Source: Nitrospiria bacterium (GTDB lineage: Bacteria > Nitrospirota > Nitrospiria > DASWJH01). From it: a DNA stretch of 54,897 nucleotides. The position numbers and the translations under genes are program-made. The stretch spans positions 1-54,897 of the forward strand of contig DASWJH010000084.1 of the NCBI GenBank assembly GCA_036397255.1. The letters are read 5' to 3'. Shown here piece by piece: positions 34,951-44,351 of the stretch. The stretch's first letter is position 1, and each line of letters opens with the position of its first letter. Under the pieces are notes generated by a model. It was not told the DNA's origin. It did not search any database and saw only the letters and a program-made list of their open reading frames with translations.

Positions 34951-36372
34951 ATGATAAAAACCAAAGGAGAAAAACGGGCTGTTTGCTTAGGCGTTGAACA
35001 AGCCCTGATAGAGGCCGGGATATTTCAAAAAACCACCCAATCCTCTCGAGATCCTTCTCGTTGGCGTATTTCCCCACACCCGTTCTGGATCAGCCAAGAG
35101 GAAATTCAATTTCTCGAAAACCTCGGGCCCGCTCTCCTCTCTTTTTATAAAGCCCTCAACCAGCTCTATTTCAAAAGCATCAAGGGAATTCAACCAAAAT
35201 GGTGTTCCGCCTACTTGGATCAAGGAAAACCAGAAGCCCTTATCGCCTATGGGCGGATGAATCGGTTCAAACAGCACATCCCTTTGGTTATTCGCCCTGA
35301 TCTAATTCCAACGGATTCAGGAATGATCGCAACCGAATTGGATTCTGTTCCAGGGGGGATAGGAACCACCGCTTGCCTCTCGAAAGCCTATGAAACCCAA
35401 ACGTTTTCGGTGGTCGGTGGGCCCTCGGGAATGTTGGATGGATTCTCAAAAGCAGTCCGGTCCTTTGCCAAAAATGAAAACCCAGTTTTGGCAATCGTCA
35501 TTTCTGAAGAATCCAAGGATTACCGGGCAGAGATGAAATGGTTTGGAGAAAAAATGGGAGAGTCGGGTATCAAAACCCATGTGCTAGAACCCAGGGAAGT
35601 TCAATTTAGCGAGGAAGGGTTATGGCTAGATCAGGGCTCAGGCCCGGTTTCTATAGATGTGTGTTACCGATTTTTTGAGTTATTTGATTTAATGAATATT
35701 CCTAAATCGGAGTTGATTCTCTACAGCGCAAAAAAAGACAAAATCTCTCTGACCCCTCCCGTCAAACCGTTTTTAGAGGAGAAGCTTGCTTTTGCTTTAT
35801 TTCATCACCCCGTTTTGCAGCCATTCTGGGAAAAAGAATTGGGGGAGGAAACCTTCGGACTCTTGAAAGATCTGTTTCCGAAAACCTGGGTTTTGGATCC
35901 AAGAGAAATCCCTCCCCATGCTATAATTCCTGACCTCAAACTCGGCCCTCATTCGATTACGAGTTGGTTTCAGCTGAGTCATGGTACCCAGCAAGAGCGC
36001 CAATTTGTGATTAAACCCTCCGGGTTTTCAGAATTGGCCTGGGGAAGCCGGGGGGTTTATGTGGGCCATGACCTTCCTGCAAAGCAATGGGAGGCCGTCT
36101 TAAAAAATGCCATAGATCAGTTTAACAAAACCCCCTATATTTTGCAGAGTTTCCATAAAGGAAAACGGTTTGAGATGGAATATGTGAATTCTCCTTCTCG
36201 GGAATTGATCCCCATGGCAGGTCGCGTTCGTCTATCCCCTTACTATTTTGTGGTTGAAAATCAAGCTGTTCTCTCAGGAATTCTTGCCACCCTCTGCCCC
36301 ATTGATAAAAAATTGATTCACGGAATGGGTGATGCCATTATGGGCCCCTGCGGTCTTCGAAACGAGAATTGA
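34951..36372 (+). CDS. ATP-grasp-like protein (glutathionylspermidine-synthase-like), uncharacterised
   Basis: The 473-residue protein has DSGMIATELDSVPGGIG, CYRFFELFDLM and a C-terminal region FVIKPSGFSELAWGSRGVYVG. These resemble the nucleotide-binding parts of glutathionylspermidine-synthase/ATP-grasp ligases, though I cannot name the substrate. It heads a closely spaced cluster with a glutaredoxin-like protein, a lysine-aminomutase-like enzyme and Dcd. A peptide or amine ligase using beta-lysine is conceivable but purely inferred. ATG 34951 or GTG 34948 are possible starts. Confidence 0.5.
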   Translation: MIKTKGEKRAVCLGVEQALIEAGIFQKTTQSSRDPSRWRISPHPFWISQEEIQFLENLGPALLSFYKALNQLYFKSIKGIQPKWCSAYLDQGKPEALIAYGRMNRFKQHIPLVIRPDLIPTDSGMIATELDSVPGGIGTTACLSKAYETQTFSVVGGPSGMLDGFSKAVRSFAKNENPVLAIVISEESKDYRAEMKWFGEKMGESGIKTHVLEPREVQFSEEGLWLDQGSGPVSIDVCYRFFELFDLMNIPKSELILYSAKKDKISLTPPVKPFLEEKLAFALFHHPVLQPFWEKELGEETFGLLKDLFPKTWVLDPREIPPHAIIPDLKLGPHSITSWFQLSHGTQQERQFVIKPSGFSELAWGSRGVYVGHDLPAKQWEAVLKNAIDQFNKTPYILQSFHKGKRFEMEYVNSPSRELIPMAGRVRLSPYYFVVENQAVLSGILATLCPIDKKLIHGMGDAIMGPCGLRNEN

Positions 36373-36381
36373 GGAATTTTG

Positions 36382-36630
36382 ATGTTGAAATTATACAGTC
36401 TGGAGTTTTGTCCTTACTGCGAAGTGGTCATCAAAAAATTGAATGAATTGGGGCTGGCCTATGAAAAAATTGAGGTTCCGGCTGCTCGGCCTCAAAGAAA
36501 AGAAGTATTTCAGGTCTCAGGTCAAAATACCGTTCCCGTTCTTCAGGATGGAGATGTTGTGTTATCCGATGAGGAAGAAATTGTGGGATACTTGGATCGC
36601 ACGTATAACTCTTTGAAAAAAGGAGATTGA
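36382..36630 (+). CDS. glutaredoxin-like protein
   Basis: The 82-residue protein is a thioredoxin-fold domain with MLKLYSLEFCPYCEVVIKKL (CPYC redox motif), then NTVPVLQDGDVVLSDEEEIVGYL, the cis-proline and glutathione-binding end typical of glutaredoxins and GST N-domains. It starts 10 bases after the ATP-grasp-like gene and its stop overlaps the region preceding the KamA start. It is likely a thiol-reducing partner. Confidence 0.87.
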   Translation: MLKLYSLEFCPYCEVVIKKLNELGLAYEKIEVPAARPQRKEVFQVSGQNTVPVLQDGDVVLSDEEEIVGYLDRTYNSLKKGD

Positions 36631-36635
36631 TATCC

Positions 36636-37721
36636 ATGGAACAATGGGTAAAAGATTTGAGAGCGAGCGTTGTAAAAGCAGAAGATTTAGAAAGGCATCT
36701 GGGTGTTCCCTCTGAAGAGGTTCAAAAAGTGATACAAGAATATCCCATGCGGATTACCCCTCATGTTTTAAATCTGATCAAGGAAAAGGGAGATCCCATT
36801 TGGAACCAGGTCGTTCCTCAATCCGCTGAAATGGAAAACACCAGCCATTGTATTGATGACCCCTTACATGAAGAAAAAGACAGCCCGGTTCCCCATTTGG
36901 TCCATCGCTATCCCGATCGGGTTTTATTTATGGTCACCAACCAATGCCCCATTTACTGCCGCTTTTGCACTCGGAAAAGGTTGGTTGGAAAACCTGGTTT
37001 TGTTTCAAAAGGAGATCTGATGAAAGTGGTGGAATACATTTCCAATCACCCGGAAATTAGGGATATCATCCTCTCTGGAGGTGACCCGTTACTCATTCCG
37101 GATGGGCACCTGGAAACCATTCTTAAGGCCCTGAGGGGAATACCAACCTTGGAAATTATTCGAATTGGAAGCCGGGTTCCTGGAAGCCTACCCTCCCGAA
37201 TCACGGATAAGCTGTGTGACATGCTCAAAAAATATCACCCCCTGTATATGAACCTGCACTTCAACCATCCCGATGAAATTACGCCTGAGGTAAAACAGGC
37301 TTGCGAAAAATTAGCAAATATCGGGATTCCCCTGGGCAGCCAAACCGTGTTATTAAAGGGAGTCAATGATGATCCTGATGTGATGAAACAGTTAATGCAA
37401 AAATTACTGGCCATTCGTGTAAAACCCTACTATTTATATCAAACGGATTTGGTCAATGGGACAGAGCATTTTCGGGAAAGCGTGGAAAAAGGGTTGGAGA
37501 TTATCCAAGCGATCCAGGGACACACCTCTGGAATGGCGGTTCCTCATTTTGTCATTGATGCGCCGGGAGGGGGGGGGAAAATCCCCATTCTGCCATCGGA
37601 TAATCTCTTGTCCATCAATAGCCGCGAGGTTATTCTAAAAAACTATGAAAACAAAGTGTATCAATATCCCCAACCAAAGCATGTGGAAATACCCATTGAA
37701 GAGGAGGTGAGCCGTGATTAA
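36636..37721 (+). CDS. KamA-family radical SAM aminomutase (lysine 2,3-aminomutase-like)
   Basis: The 361-residue protein has the radical-SAM cluster motif [12 protein letters not shown], then [53 protein letters not shown] and [15 protein letters not shown]. The TDL and IDAPGGGGK aspartates are those that bind the lysine side chain in lysine 2,3-aminomutase, and are generally absent from EpmB, so beta-lysine formation is the better guess. The usual C-terminal extension is shorter. ATG 36636 has AAGGAGAT eight bases upstream. The stop overlaps the Dcd start by 8 bases. Confidence 0.85.
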   Translation: MEQWVKDLRASVVKAEDLERHLGVPSEEVQKVIQEYPMRITPHVLNLIKEKGDPIWNQVVPQSAEMENTSHCIDDPLHEEKDSPVPHLVHRYPDRVLFMVTNQCPIYCRFCTRKRLVGKPGFVSKGDLMKVVEYISNHPEIRDIILSGGDPLLIPDGHLETILKALRGIPTLEIIRIGSRVPGSLPSRITDKLCDMLKKYHPLYMNLHFNHPDEITPEVKQACEKLANIGIPLGSQTVLLKGVNDDPDVMKQLMQKLLAIRVKPYYLYQTDLVNGTEHFRESVEKGLEIIQAIQGHTSGMAVPHFVIDAPGGGGKIPILPSDNLLSINSREVILKNYENKVYQYPQPKHVEIPIEEEVSRD

Positions 37722-38265
37722 GAGTGATCGTTGGATTAGAGAGAATTCTATCCGCAAAGGAATGATTAAGCCATTTGAAGAAAAACAAATACGGGGCAAC
37801 GCCATTTCTTTTGGTCTTTCATCCTACGGGTATGATATTCGGATTGCCGATGAATTTAAAATTTTCACTAACATCAATACCACTATCGTAGATCCCAAGG
37901 CGTTTGATAAAGGTTCTTTTGTGGATTATGAAGGAGAGGTCTGTATTATTCCTCCCAACTCTTTTGCTTTAGGTAGGAGTGTGGAATATTTCAGAATTCC
38001 AAGAAACGTCATGACCATTTGTGTGGGAAAATCGACTTATGCCCGTTGTGGCATTATTACCAATGTCACCCCCTTTGAACCGGAATGGGAAGGGTTTGTG
38101 ACCTTAGAAATTTCGAACACCACCCCTCTTCCAGCAAAGATTTATGCCAACGAGGGGATTGCCCAGGTTTTATTTTTTGAAAGCGATGAACCGTGTGAAA
38201 CTTCCTATGCCGATAAGAAAGGGAAATACCAAGCTCAACAGGGTGTCACCCTTCCCAAGGTTTAA
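37714..38265 (+). CDS. dcd: dCTP deaminase
   Basis: The 183-residue protein starts [10 protein letters not shown] with a GTG codon at 37714, overlapping the KamA-like gene by 8 bases, with GAGGTGAG before it. It has [21 protein letters not shown] and [38 protein letters not shown], the trimeric dUTPase/dCTP-deaminase core. It converts dCTP to dUTP on the way to thymidylate. The genomic link to amine metabolism is probably incidental. Confidence 0.95.
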   Translation: MIKSDRWIRENSIRKGMIKPFEEKQIRGNAISFGLSSYGYDIRIADEFKIFTNINTTIVDPKAFDKGSFVDYEGEVCIIPPNSFALGRSVEYFRIPRNVMTICVGKSTYARCGIITNVTPFEPEWEGFVTLEISNTTPLPAKIYANEGIAQVLFFESDEPCETSYADKKGKYQAQQGVTLPKV

Positions 38266-38294
38266 ACCCCATTAAACCGTCTTTCCCAAAGGAA

Positions 38295-39152
38295 TTGAAC
38301 AAACCCATTCATTTTCTAAAACCCGCACCTGAAGAAACCTGGCTCACCACCACCGATGGGTTAAAGCTTTTCACACATTCCCATTTACCAAAAATCATTA
38401 AAGGCCATCTCTGCGTGATTCACGGTCTAAGTGAACACTCTGGCCGGTACACCCACTTGATTGAATATTTTCTCCCGTTGGGTTATGCGGTACACCTGAT
38501 GGATCAAAGAGGTTTCGGAAGGTCCCAGGGTTTACGAGGCCATGTGGACCGATATGTTCAATATCTGGATGACCTGAATGGTTTTATAAAACATGTTCAA
38601 AACAAGTTTTCCCATGGAAAAACCTTTCTCATTGGACACAGTTTGGGAGGGGTCATCGCTTCCGCCTTTGCAATGACCCATGATTCCCACCTGGAGGGAA
38701 TCATCCTCTCCGCACCAGGCCTGAGGATCCGTAATTTTCATAGGTCCCTTTATGGCGTGGTAAAAATATTAAACTGGTTTAAACCCAACCTCCAACTCCG
38801 CCATACACTCCGGTATCGGCACCTCTCCCATGACCCATCCGTTGGAAAGGCCTACATTCAGGATCCACTGGTTCACCCCTTTATCACCCCCCGCTTCTTT
38901 TTGGAATTTAATCACATGCTCTCATTTGTGCATAGGAATCCTCACCGTCTTCACCTTCCTTGCTTAATCCTATGTCCAACCGGTGATCGAATCGTCAATC
39001 CCCAGGGAAGCATTGAGTTTTATCAAAACCTCAAAAACCCTCTCAACACACTGATCACCTATCCGGGATTTTTTCATGAAATATTCAGTGAGGTTAGAAA
39101 GGAACAGGTCTTTTCGGATGTGAAATCCTGGCTTGAAACAGTTAAAAAATAA
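38295..39152 (+). CDS. alpha/beta hydrolase, monoacylglycerol-lipase-like
   Basis: The 285-residue protein shows CVIHGLSEHSGRY (oxyanion region), MDQRGFGRSQG, the nucleophile elbow LIGHSLGGVIAS (Ser in GHSLGG), PTGDRIVNP (acid) and FHEIFSE (His). This pattern is found in monoglyceride lipases and lysophospholipases. It begins at TTG 38295, with AAAGG shortly before it; start choice uncertain. Substrate unknown. Confidence 0.85.
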   Translation: MNKPIHFLKPAPEETWLTTTDGLKLFTHSHLPKIIKGHLCVIHGLSEHSGRYTHLIEYFLPLGYAVHLMDQRGFGRSQGLRGHVDRYVQYLDDLNGFIKHVQNKFSHGKTFLIGHSLGGVIASAFAMTHDSHLEGIILSAPGLRIRNFHRSLYGVVKILNWFKPNLQLRHTLRYRHLSHDPSVGKAYIQDPLVHPFITPRFFLEFNHMLSFVHRNPHRLHLPCLILCPTGDRIVNPQGSIEFYQNLKNPLNTLITYPGFFHEIFSEVRKEQVFSDVKSWLETVKK

Positions 39153-39296
39153 TGGGGCCCTTAAAGAAATTGATTTGGCAAGGGAGACTGTGTTAATATG
39201 GCTTCCGATGGGGAATTAAGGTTTTCCCACCTCCTATTGATGGTTCAGATATAACCGACCTGGTTTCTTTTTTAATCAAGGATATTTAAGGATAAA

Positions 39297-40373
39297 GTGG
39301 GGGAATTCAAAGAACAGGATATCATTGGCGTTTTAAGTAAGGTCCAAATGCCTGATCTTGAAAAAGATTTAGGAACACTCAACGCCATTCAAGACCTCAA
39401 AATAAAAGGATTTGAGGTAGAACTGACCCTTTTGCTGACCACCCCAGCTTTTAAATCCCTTACGGCAGAACTGCGGGACCTGGTGGAAAAGGCTCTCCGT
39501 TCCCTTCCCGAAATATCAAAGGTGACCGTTCATTTTAAATCACAGATCACCTCGGGAGACTCCCAAGTCAAGGATAACCTTATACCCCAAATCAAAAATA
39601 CCATCGCCATTAGCAGCGGAAAGGGGGGGGTTGGTAAATCTTCAACAACCGCTAATCTGGCGGTTGCCCTCTCCCAAGCCGGTGCTGCAGTGGGAATACT
39701 CGATGCGGACATCTATGGCCCGAACATCCCGATGATGATGGGAGTTCAAAAACCCCCAACCAATCAAGGGAAGAAACTGGCTCCTGCAGAAAGCCACGGA
39801 ATCCAGATCATGTCCATGGCCTTTATGGTTCCTGAGGACCAACCCGTGGTCTGGCGAGGGCCAATGATTCATGGCGCCATACAGCAATTTCTCAGGGATG
39901 TGGCATGGGGGGAGTTAGATTACCTTTTCGTAGACTTGCCTCCGGGAACAGGAGATGCTCAACTCAGTATCGTTCAACTGGTTCCTTTAACGGGAGCGGT
40001 GATTGTCACTACCCCTCAAGATGTGGCGCTCCTTGATTCTAAAAGGGGGCTGGCTATGTTTCAAAAAGTCCATGTTCCTCTTCTGGGTATTGTGGAGAAT
40101 ATGAGTACCTTTATTTGTCCCCACTGCCAAGGAAAAACCGATATTTTCAGTCACGGGGGCGGCCGCGAAGCCGCCAAAAAACTGGGTGTCCCTTTTCTAG
40201 GAGAAATTCCCATCGACCCTTCTATCCGTGAAGGGGGGGACCATGGAAAGCCCCTCCTGGTGTCCCACCCCTCCTCCCCTCAATCGGAGGTTTTCCGGGG
40301 AATTGCACGGAGCGTCGCAGCGAAAATTAGTTCAAATAATGCCACCAAACAATTTTTTACCATCATTCAATAA
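39297..40373 (+). CDS. Mrp/NBP35-family iron-sulfur carrier ATPase
   Basis: The 358-residue protein has an N-terminal MIP18/DUF59 domain (about 1-85) and a P-loop domain with AISSGKGGVGKSSTTANLA, ILDADIYGPNIP, VDLPPGTGDAQLS and CPHC, characteristic of Mrp/ApbC. It would bind and transfer Fe-S clusters to target apoproteins. GTG 39297 starts the frame after AAGGATAAA. The gene precedes the proteasome operon with a 395-base gap, so it is probably a separate unit. Confidence 0.92.
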   Translation: MGEFKEQDIIGVLSKVQMPDLEKDLGTLNAIQDLKIKGFEVELTLLLTTPAFKSLTAELRDLVEKALRSLPEISKVTVHFKSQITSGDSQVKDNLIPQIKNTIAISSGKGGVGKSSTTANLAVALSQAGAAVGILDADIYGPNIPMMMGVQKPPTNQGKKLAPAESHGIQIMSMAFMVPEDQPVVWRGPMIHGAIQQFLRDVAWGELDYLFVDLPPGTGDAQLSIVQLVPLTGAVIVTTPQDVALLDSKRGLAMFQKVHVPLLGIVENMSTFICPHCQGKTDIFSHGGGREAAKKLGVPFLGEIPIDPSIREGGDHGKPLLVSHPSSPQSEVFRGIARSVAAKISSNNATKQFFTIIQ

Positions 40374-40768
40374 CCCTTTCTCTTGCTATTGCCTAACCCA
40401 ACAAACTGTCATCGGTTTTTTTAAAAGCGGTAGATACCCACGGGAAGAGCCCCTGCCACTTTTTAACCACAAATCCAATTGACTTGCCTTCAGCGAGAAG
40501 TCCGCCTCACACACGCCTTAAAGAAATGGTCCTTTGGTTGGCATCACCCGTGGGTATTTAACTAGTGAGCAAAAACGAACAATAGGGGGCTCCATCTGGC
40601 TTTGCCCAAGCGAAAGTGGGGTTTGGGGCCGGAAGACCGGCAATTTGTTTTGCCGGACGGGCCCTCAATTTAGGCAACCACGCCAACCCCAATATATAGA
40701 GGATGACACCCCAATCCGGTTTATGTTATTCTAAAAATCGTTTTGATTAACCCTTGGGTAAAATTCTT
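40374..40768 (+). promoter_or_regulatory. structured leader region upstream of the proteasome operon
   Basis: No gene is recognisable. The hairpin GCCGG-AAGA-CCGGC (40628-40641) is mutually exclusive with CCGGCAA-TTTGTT-TTGCCGG (40637-40656), because both use the same CCGGC. TACCCACGGG near 40434 is the exact inverse of CCCGTGGGTA near 40548. Such alternative folding could reflect attenuation, but no T-run or leader peptide is clear and no promoter could be fixed. Confidence 0.4.
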
Positions 40769-42496
40769 ATGAGCGACCATCACCCTCAATCGACGGGAAT
40801 TTCAGATTCTAGTGAGGAAAACAGCCGAGGGTCAGCAAAATCCCCTTCCGAGCAGAATGAAACCTCCATTGGCCTGATTGATCAGCTTTTAACCGCTACG
40901 GACCTGCAGGACCCACGGCACCAGACGCTTTACCGGCTCCGGCAATCGCTTCTGAACGGGGAAATTACCGTTCAAAAAGCAGAAACGGAAGTCAAAAAGC
41001 TCCAAGAGGTTCTGCAAAAAGTAACCTCTCCCGCCAACCGGGTTGGAACGCTATTGGGTCTACCTGCCACCGGAATGGCCCACATCATTATTGGGGGATC
41101 GGAATATCATGCTCAAATTGATCCCAGACTTTCTAAAGAAGATTTAAAAATCGGTTCACAAATTTTAGTCAATGAAGCCTTTGCGGTGATAAAAGGCTTG
41201 GACTATGATCGTGGGGGTCCTGTGGCTAAGGTAGTAGACGCTCTTCCGGACGGAAGAATTCGGGTTGGCCAAGAACAAGGCTTGCAAAATATTCTCCTGA
41301 TTCGATCCACTCAACTGGCAAACAAAGCGCTTCAACCCGGGGATACGATTCGAATGGACCCCAGCCAACGGGTAGCCATTGAAAACCTGGAACGACCCGA
41401 AACCCGGCAACACCTTTTAGAGGAAATTCCCCAGGTCTCTTGGGAGGAGATAGGGGGTCAAAAAGAAGCGGTAACTGCCATTCGTCGCGCCATTGAGCAT
41501 CCCCTGCTTAATCCTGAAATTTTTAAACGATTTCAATACCAGCAACCCAAAGGGTTTCTCCTGTATGGGCCTCCGGGATGCGGTAAAACGCTGATCGGGA
41601 AAGCCACGGCCTTTAGCCTTGCAAAGCAACTCTCTAAGCAACAGGGTAATAAACCGCTCCAACAGTTCTTTATGCATATCAAAGGGCCCGAAATATTAAA
41701 TATGTGGCTAGGGGAATCCGAGCGGATGGTCCGGGATCTCTTTACCCAGGCAAAATTAAAAAAGAAAGCGGGGTTTCTCCCCTTTATTTTTATAGATGAA
41801 GCGGAATCGATTTTAGGCACCCGAAGGGCCATGCGGTCTTTGAATATTTCCAACACGCTGGTTCCTATGTTTTGCACAGAAATGGATGGTATTGATTCGC
41901 TGCGGGATGTGGTGATTATCCTTGCCTCCAACCGTCCCGATATGATTGATCCTTCCATTCTACGACCGGGGCGGATTGACCGAAAAATAAAAGTAAAACG
42001 ACCCGATGAAAAAGGGGTCTCTGAAATTCTAAATATTTATCTGACCCCTGATATCCCTCTGGACCCCCAACTGCTGGAAATACACGGGAATGATCCCGAA
42101 GCGGCTAGACAGGCTTTAATCCAACAAGGCGTCGACCTTTTGTTTCAGCGGTCCGAAGAAAATCAGGTCCTGACCGTCCAATATCGCAATGGAAAGCGGG
42201 ATATTCTTTATCGGGGAGACCTGGTTTCTGGGGCGATTCTTGCCGCTTTGATCCATCGGGCAAAAGAAAAAGCCATCCAACGAACCCTTCAGGAGAAAAA
42301 AGGCGGGGGAATTCAAATGTTAGATTTAAAGGAGGCCGTGGAAGAAGAATATCGAGAAGGTGAAATTCTACCTCCCGAGGATTCCTCTGAGGAATGGTTA
42401 AAACTTTTGGACAAAGATCCCCATCAGGTGGTCAGTGTCTTGGCGTCCCGTAAGGGGAAGAGGGAAAGATCTATCCATCCTCAAACGATCATTTAA
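40769..42496 (+). CDS. arc: ARC/Mpa proteasomal AAA+ unfoldase
   Basis: From ATG 40769 the protein is 575 residues. It has an N-terminal low-complexity part, a coiled coil (about 55-90) that in Mpa binds the modifier, an OB-domain region, then one AAA module with YGPPGCGKTLIGKA (Walker A), IFIDEAESILGTRR (Walker B) and ASNRPDMIDPSILRPGRIDRKI. ARC hexamers feed tagged proteins to the 20S chamber. The C-terminus reads HPQTII and lacks the HbYX/QYL tail that docks Mpa to the proteasome gate. It leads a six-gene operon. Confidence 0.94.
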   Translation: MSDHHPQSTGISDSSEENSRGSAKSPSEQNETSIGLIDQLLTATDLQDPRHQTLYRLRQSLLNGEITVQKAETEVKKLQEVLQKVTSPANRVGTLLGLPATGMAHIIIGGSEYHAQIDPRLSKEDLKIGSQILVNEAFAVIKGLDYDRGGPVAKVVDALPDGRIRVGQEQGLQNILLIRSTQLANKALQPGDTIRMDPSQRVAIENLERPETRQHLLEEIPQVSWEEIGGQKEAVTAIRRAIEHPLLNPEIFKRFQYQQPKGFLLYGPPGCGKTLIGKATAFSLAKQLSKQQGNKPLQQFFMHIKGPEILNMWLGESERMVRDLFTQAKLKKKAGFLPFIFIDEAESILGTRRAMRSLNISNTLVPMFCTEMDGIDSLRDVVIILASNRPDMIDPSILRPGRIDRKIKVKRPDEKGVSEILNIYLTPDIPLDPQLLEIHGNDPEAARQALIQQGVDLLFQRSEENQVLTVQYRNGKRDILYRGDLVSGAILAALIHRAKEKAIQRTLQEKKGGGIQMLDLKEAVEEEYREGEILPPEDSSEEWLKLLDKDPHQVVSVLASRKGKRERSIHPQTII

Positions 42497-42514
42497 AATT
42501 TCCAAAGGCCCCTT

Positions 42515-44086
42515 ATGGCAAAGCCCGAATCCGAAAAACCCCACATGTTTAAACTCTTTGGAATAGAAACCGAATATGGAATTACCCGGGAGGACCTCGA
42601 AACAGTGGACCCAGTCATTGAATCCATGGAATTGGTCAGGACCCATCTTCAGGGTAAATTTCAACAGGAATGGGATTACCAAGGGGAAGACCCGCACCAA
42701 GACGCTAGAGGTACCCGTGTCAAAGGGTTAAGCCAAGACGACGAAGAAAAAGCCTTCCTCAAAGGGATTGACTCAAACCGTCCCTTTACCTTTTATGAAA
42801 TGAAAAGCGATCTGGTGTTGTCCAATGGAGCGCGATTTTATAACGATCACACTCACCCGGAATTCTCAACCCCCGAATGCAACCGAATCAAAGACCTGGT
42901 GATCTACGATAAGGCAGGGGAATGGACCTTACGGCAGGCCGCAGGGAAACGAAATCTGAGTTTAGGGCGGGGGAAAGTTCAGCTTTATAAAAATAATACC
43001 GACTTTCATGGACACAGTTATGGGTGCCATGAAAATTACCTCCTTCCACGTTCCGTCCCTTTTGAAACCATAGCCCAAAATCTAATCCCCTTCCTGGTCA
43101 CCCGCCAAATTTTCACAGGGGCTGGGAAAATGGGGATTGAATCACCGGAAAACGGGTTTCAGTTTGGAGAATTTCAAATTTCACAACGGGCAGATTTTAT
43201 TGAGACAGAACTGAGTATTGAAACAATGAAAGATCGTCCCATTGTCAACACACGGGATGAACCTCATGCAGACCCCTCTCTATTCCGCCGTCTTCATCTT
43301 ATTTTAGGGGATTCCAATATGTCGGAATACGCCACCGCCCTGAAAGTAGGAACCACATGGTTGGTGTTGACACTCATCCATCGGGGAAAAGCTCCGAAAA
43401 TTTTTTTAGAAAACCCCGTCCAAACTATCCGAAAGGTCTCAAAAGATCCAAGTTTGAGGCAAACCCTCCGAAGCCAAACAGGGAAAACCTTAACAGCCAT
43501 ACAGGTTCAATCCGAATACCTGTTAGCGGCTCAGAAAAACCTTTCGGGAGAAGACCCAGAAACGGACTGGATTTTAAGCCAATGGGAAGAGGTATTAGCG
43601 CTATTGGAAACCGATCGGTCAAAATTAAAAGATAGGGTAGACTGGATTACGAAAGAATGGCTTCTCAACACTTTTTGTGATGAAGAAAAAATTTCCAAAA
43701 CCGATCCCTGGCTGGTTAGTTTAGATCTGGAATACCACAACCTAGACCCGGAAAGAGGGTTGTACACGGCACTTGAAGCAGAGGGGAAAATTCAGCGGCT
43801 GACCACCGATCAGGAAATCCAAGAGGCCCTCATTTTTCCGCCGGAGGGAACCCGGGCCAGAATTCGTGGTCTTTGCATTCGTAAGTTTAAGGACCAAATC
43901 CAATCCATTCAATGGGAAAAAATATCCTTCAAAAACGGGTGGCATAAACCCGTACTCAATATGGAGAGACTTCTAGACCCTAGAGAAATTAACGAATGGC
44001 ACACACAATTGGAAGCCGCATCAAGTTGGAAGGAAGCAATGAATGTTCTGAGTAGTTTAAAGAATCGGATCCACCTAAAAAATTAA
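42515..44086 (+). CDS. dop: Dop, deamidase/depupylase-like enzyme
   Basis: The 523-residue glutamine-synthetase-like protein begins GIETEYGITRED, has the Dop-type extra segment near residue 50 (QEWDYQGEDPHQDARG, where Dop homologues carry WDYE...DARG) and conserved GARFYNDHTHPEFSTPEC, with Asp111 as the probable catalytic aspartate. KNNTDFHGHSYGCHENYLLPRS and NTRDEPHADPSLFRRLHLILGDSNMSEYATALK follow. These features distinguish it from PafA. Since UBact already ends in Glu, deamidation is not needed and removal of the tag from substrates is the more likely task. It follows ARC by 18 bases. Confidence 0.93.
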   Translation: MAKPESEKPHMFKLFGIETEYGITREDLETVDPVIESMELVRTHLQGKFQQEWDYQGEDPHQDARGTRVKGLSQDDEEKAFLKGIDSNRPFTFYEMKSDLVLSNGARFYNDHTHPEFSTPECNRIKDLVIYDKAGEWTLRQAAGKRNLSLGRGKVQLYKNNTDFHGHSYGCHENYLLPRSVPFETIAQNLIPFLVTRQIFTGAGKMGIESPENGFQFGEFQISQRADFIETELSIETMKDRPIVNTRDEPHADPSLFRRLHLILGDSNMSEYATALKVGTTWLVLTLIHRGKAPKIFLENPVQTIRKVSKDPSLRQTLRSQTGKTLTAIQVQSEYLLAAQKNLSGEDPETDWILSQWEEVLALLETDRSKLKDRVDWITKEWLLNTFCDEEKISKTDPWLVSLDLEYHNLDPERGLYTALEAEGKIQRLTTDQEIQEALIFPPEGTRARIRGLCIRKFKDQIQSIQWEKISFKNGWHKPVLNMERLLDPREINEWHTQLEAASSWKEAMNVLSSLKNRIHLKN

Positions 44087-44107
44087 TTTATTGCGGGAGG
44101 AATCATC

Positions 44108-44326
44108 ATGGAACCCAGAAAACCTCAAATTTCACAAACTGTTTTCTCGATCCCTTTTTCTTTCGAACGGAGAAAGCACCCCATAGAGCCCATTCAGCGG
44201 CCACTGGATAAGGACGGTCCCCGAAAACCAGACGTGGGGTCCCCCGAAAAAGATAACCTCTTAAAACGCATGCGCAAGGTCGATCCCAAACAAGCGGAAC
44301 GCTATCGACAAAGAACCGGCGAATGA
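44108..44326 (+). CDS. ubact: UBact, ubiquitin-like bacterial modifier
   Basis: The 72-residue protein is strongly polar and proline/lysine/arginine rich with no hydrophobic core, so it is likely disordered. It starts MEPRKPQISQTVFSIPF and ends PKQAERYRQRTGE with a terminal Gly-Glu, the conjugation end expected for UBact (Pup ends GGE or GGQ). It is placed between Dop and PrcB, where the modifier gene sits in such clusters, with GGAGG eight bases ahead of ATG. Because Glu is encoded directly, PafA could use it without prior deamidation. It is unlikely to be a random frame given context and C-terminus. Confidence 0.93.
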   Translation: MEPRKPQISQTVFSIPFSFERRKHPIEPIQRPLDKDGPRKPDVGSPEKDNLLKRMRKVDPKQAERYRQRTGE

Positions 44327-44351
44327 TCGTGAAAAACAAAGGAGAGCTGCA

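Noticed and set aside
40534-40734. 66-residue frame upstream of the proteasome operon
   Set aside because: It covers the hairpin region, has no recognisable domain and no ribosome-binding site.
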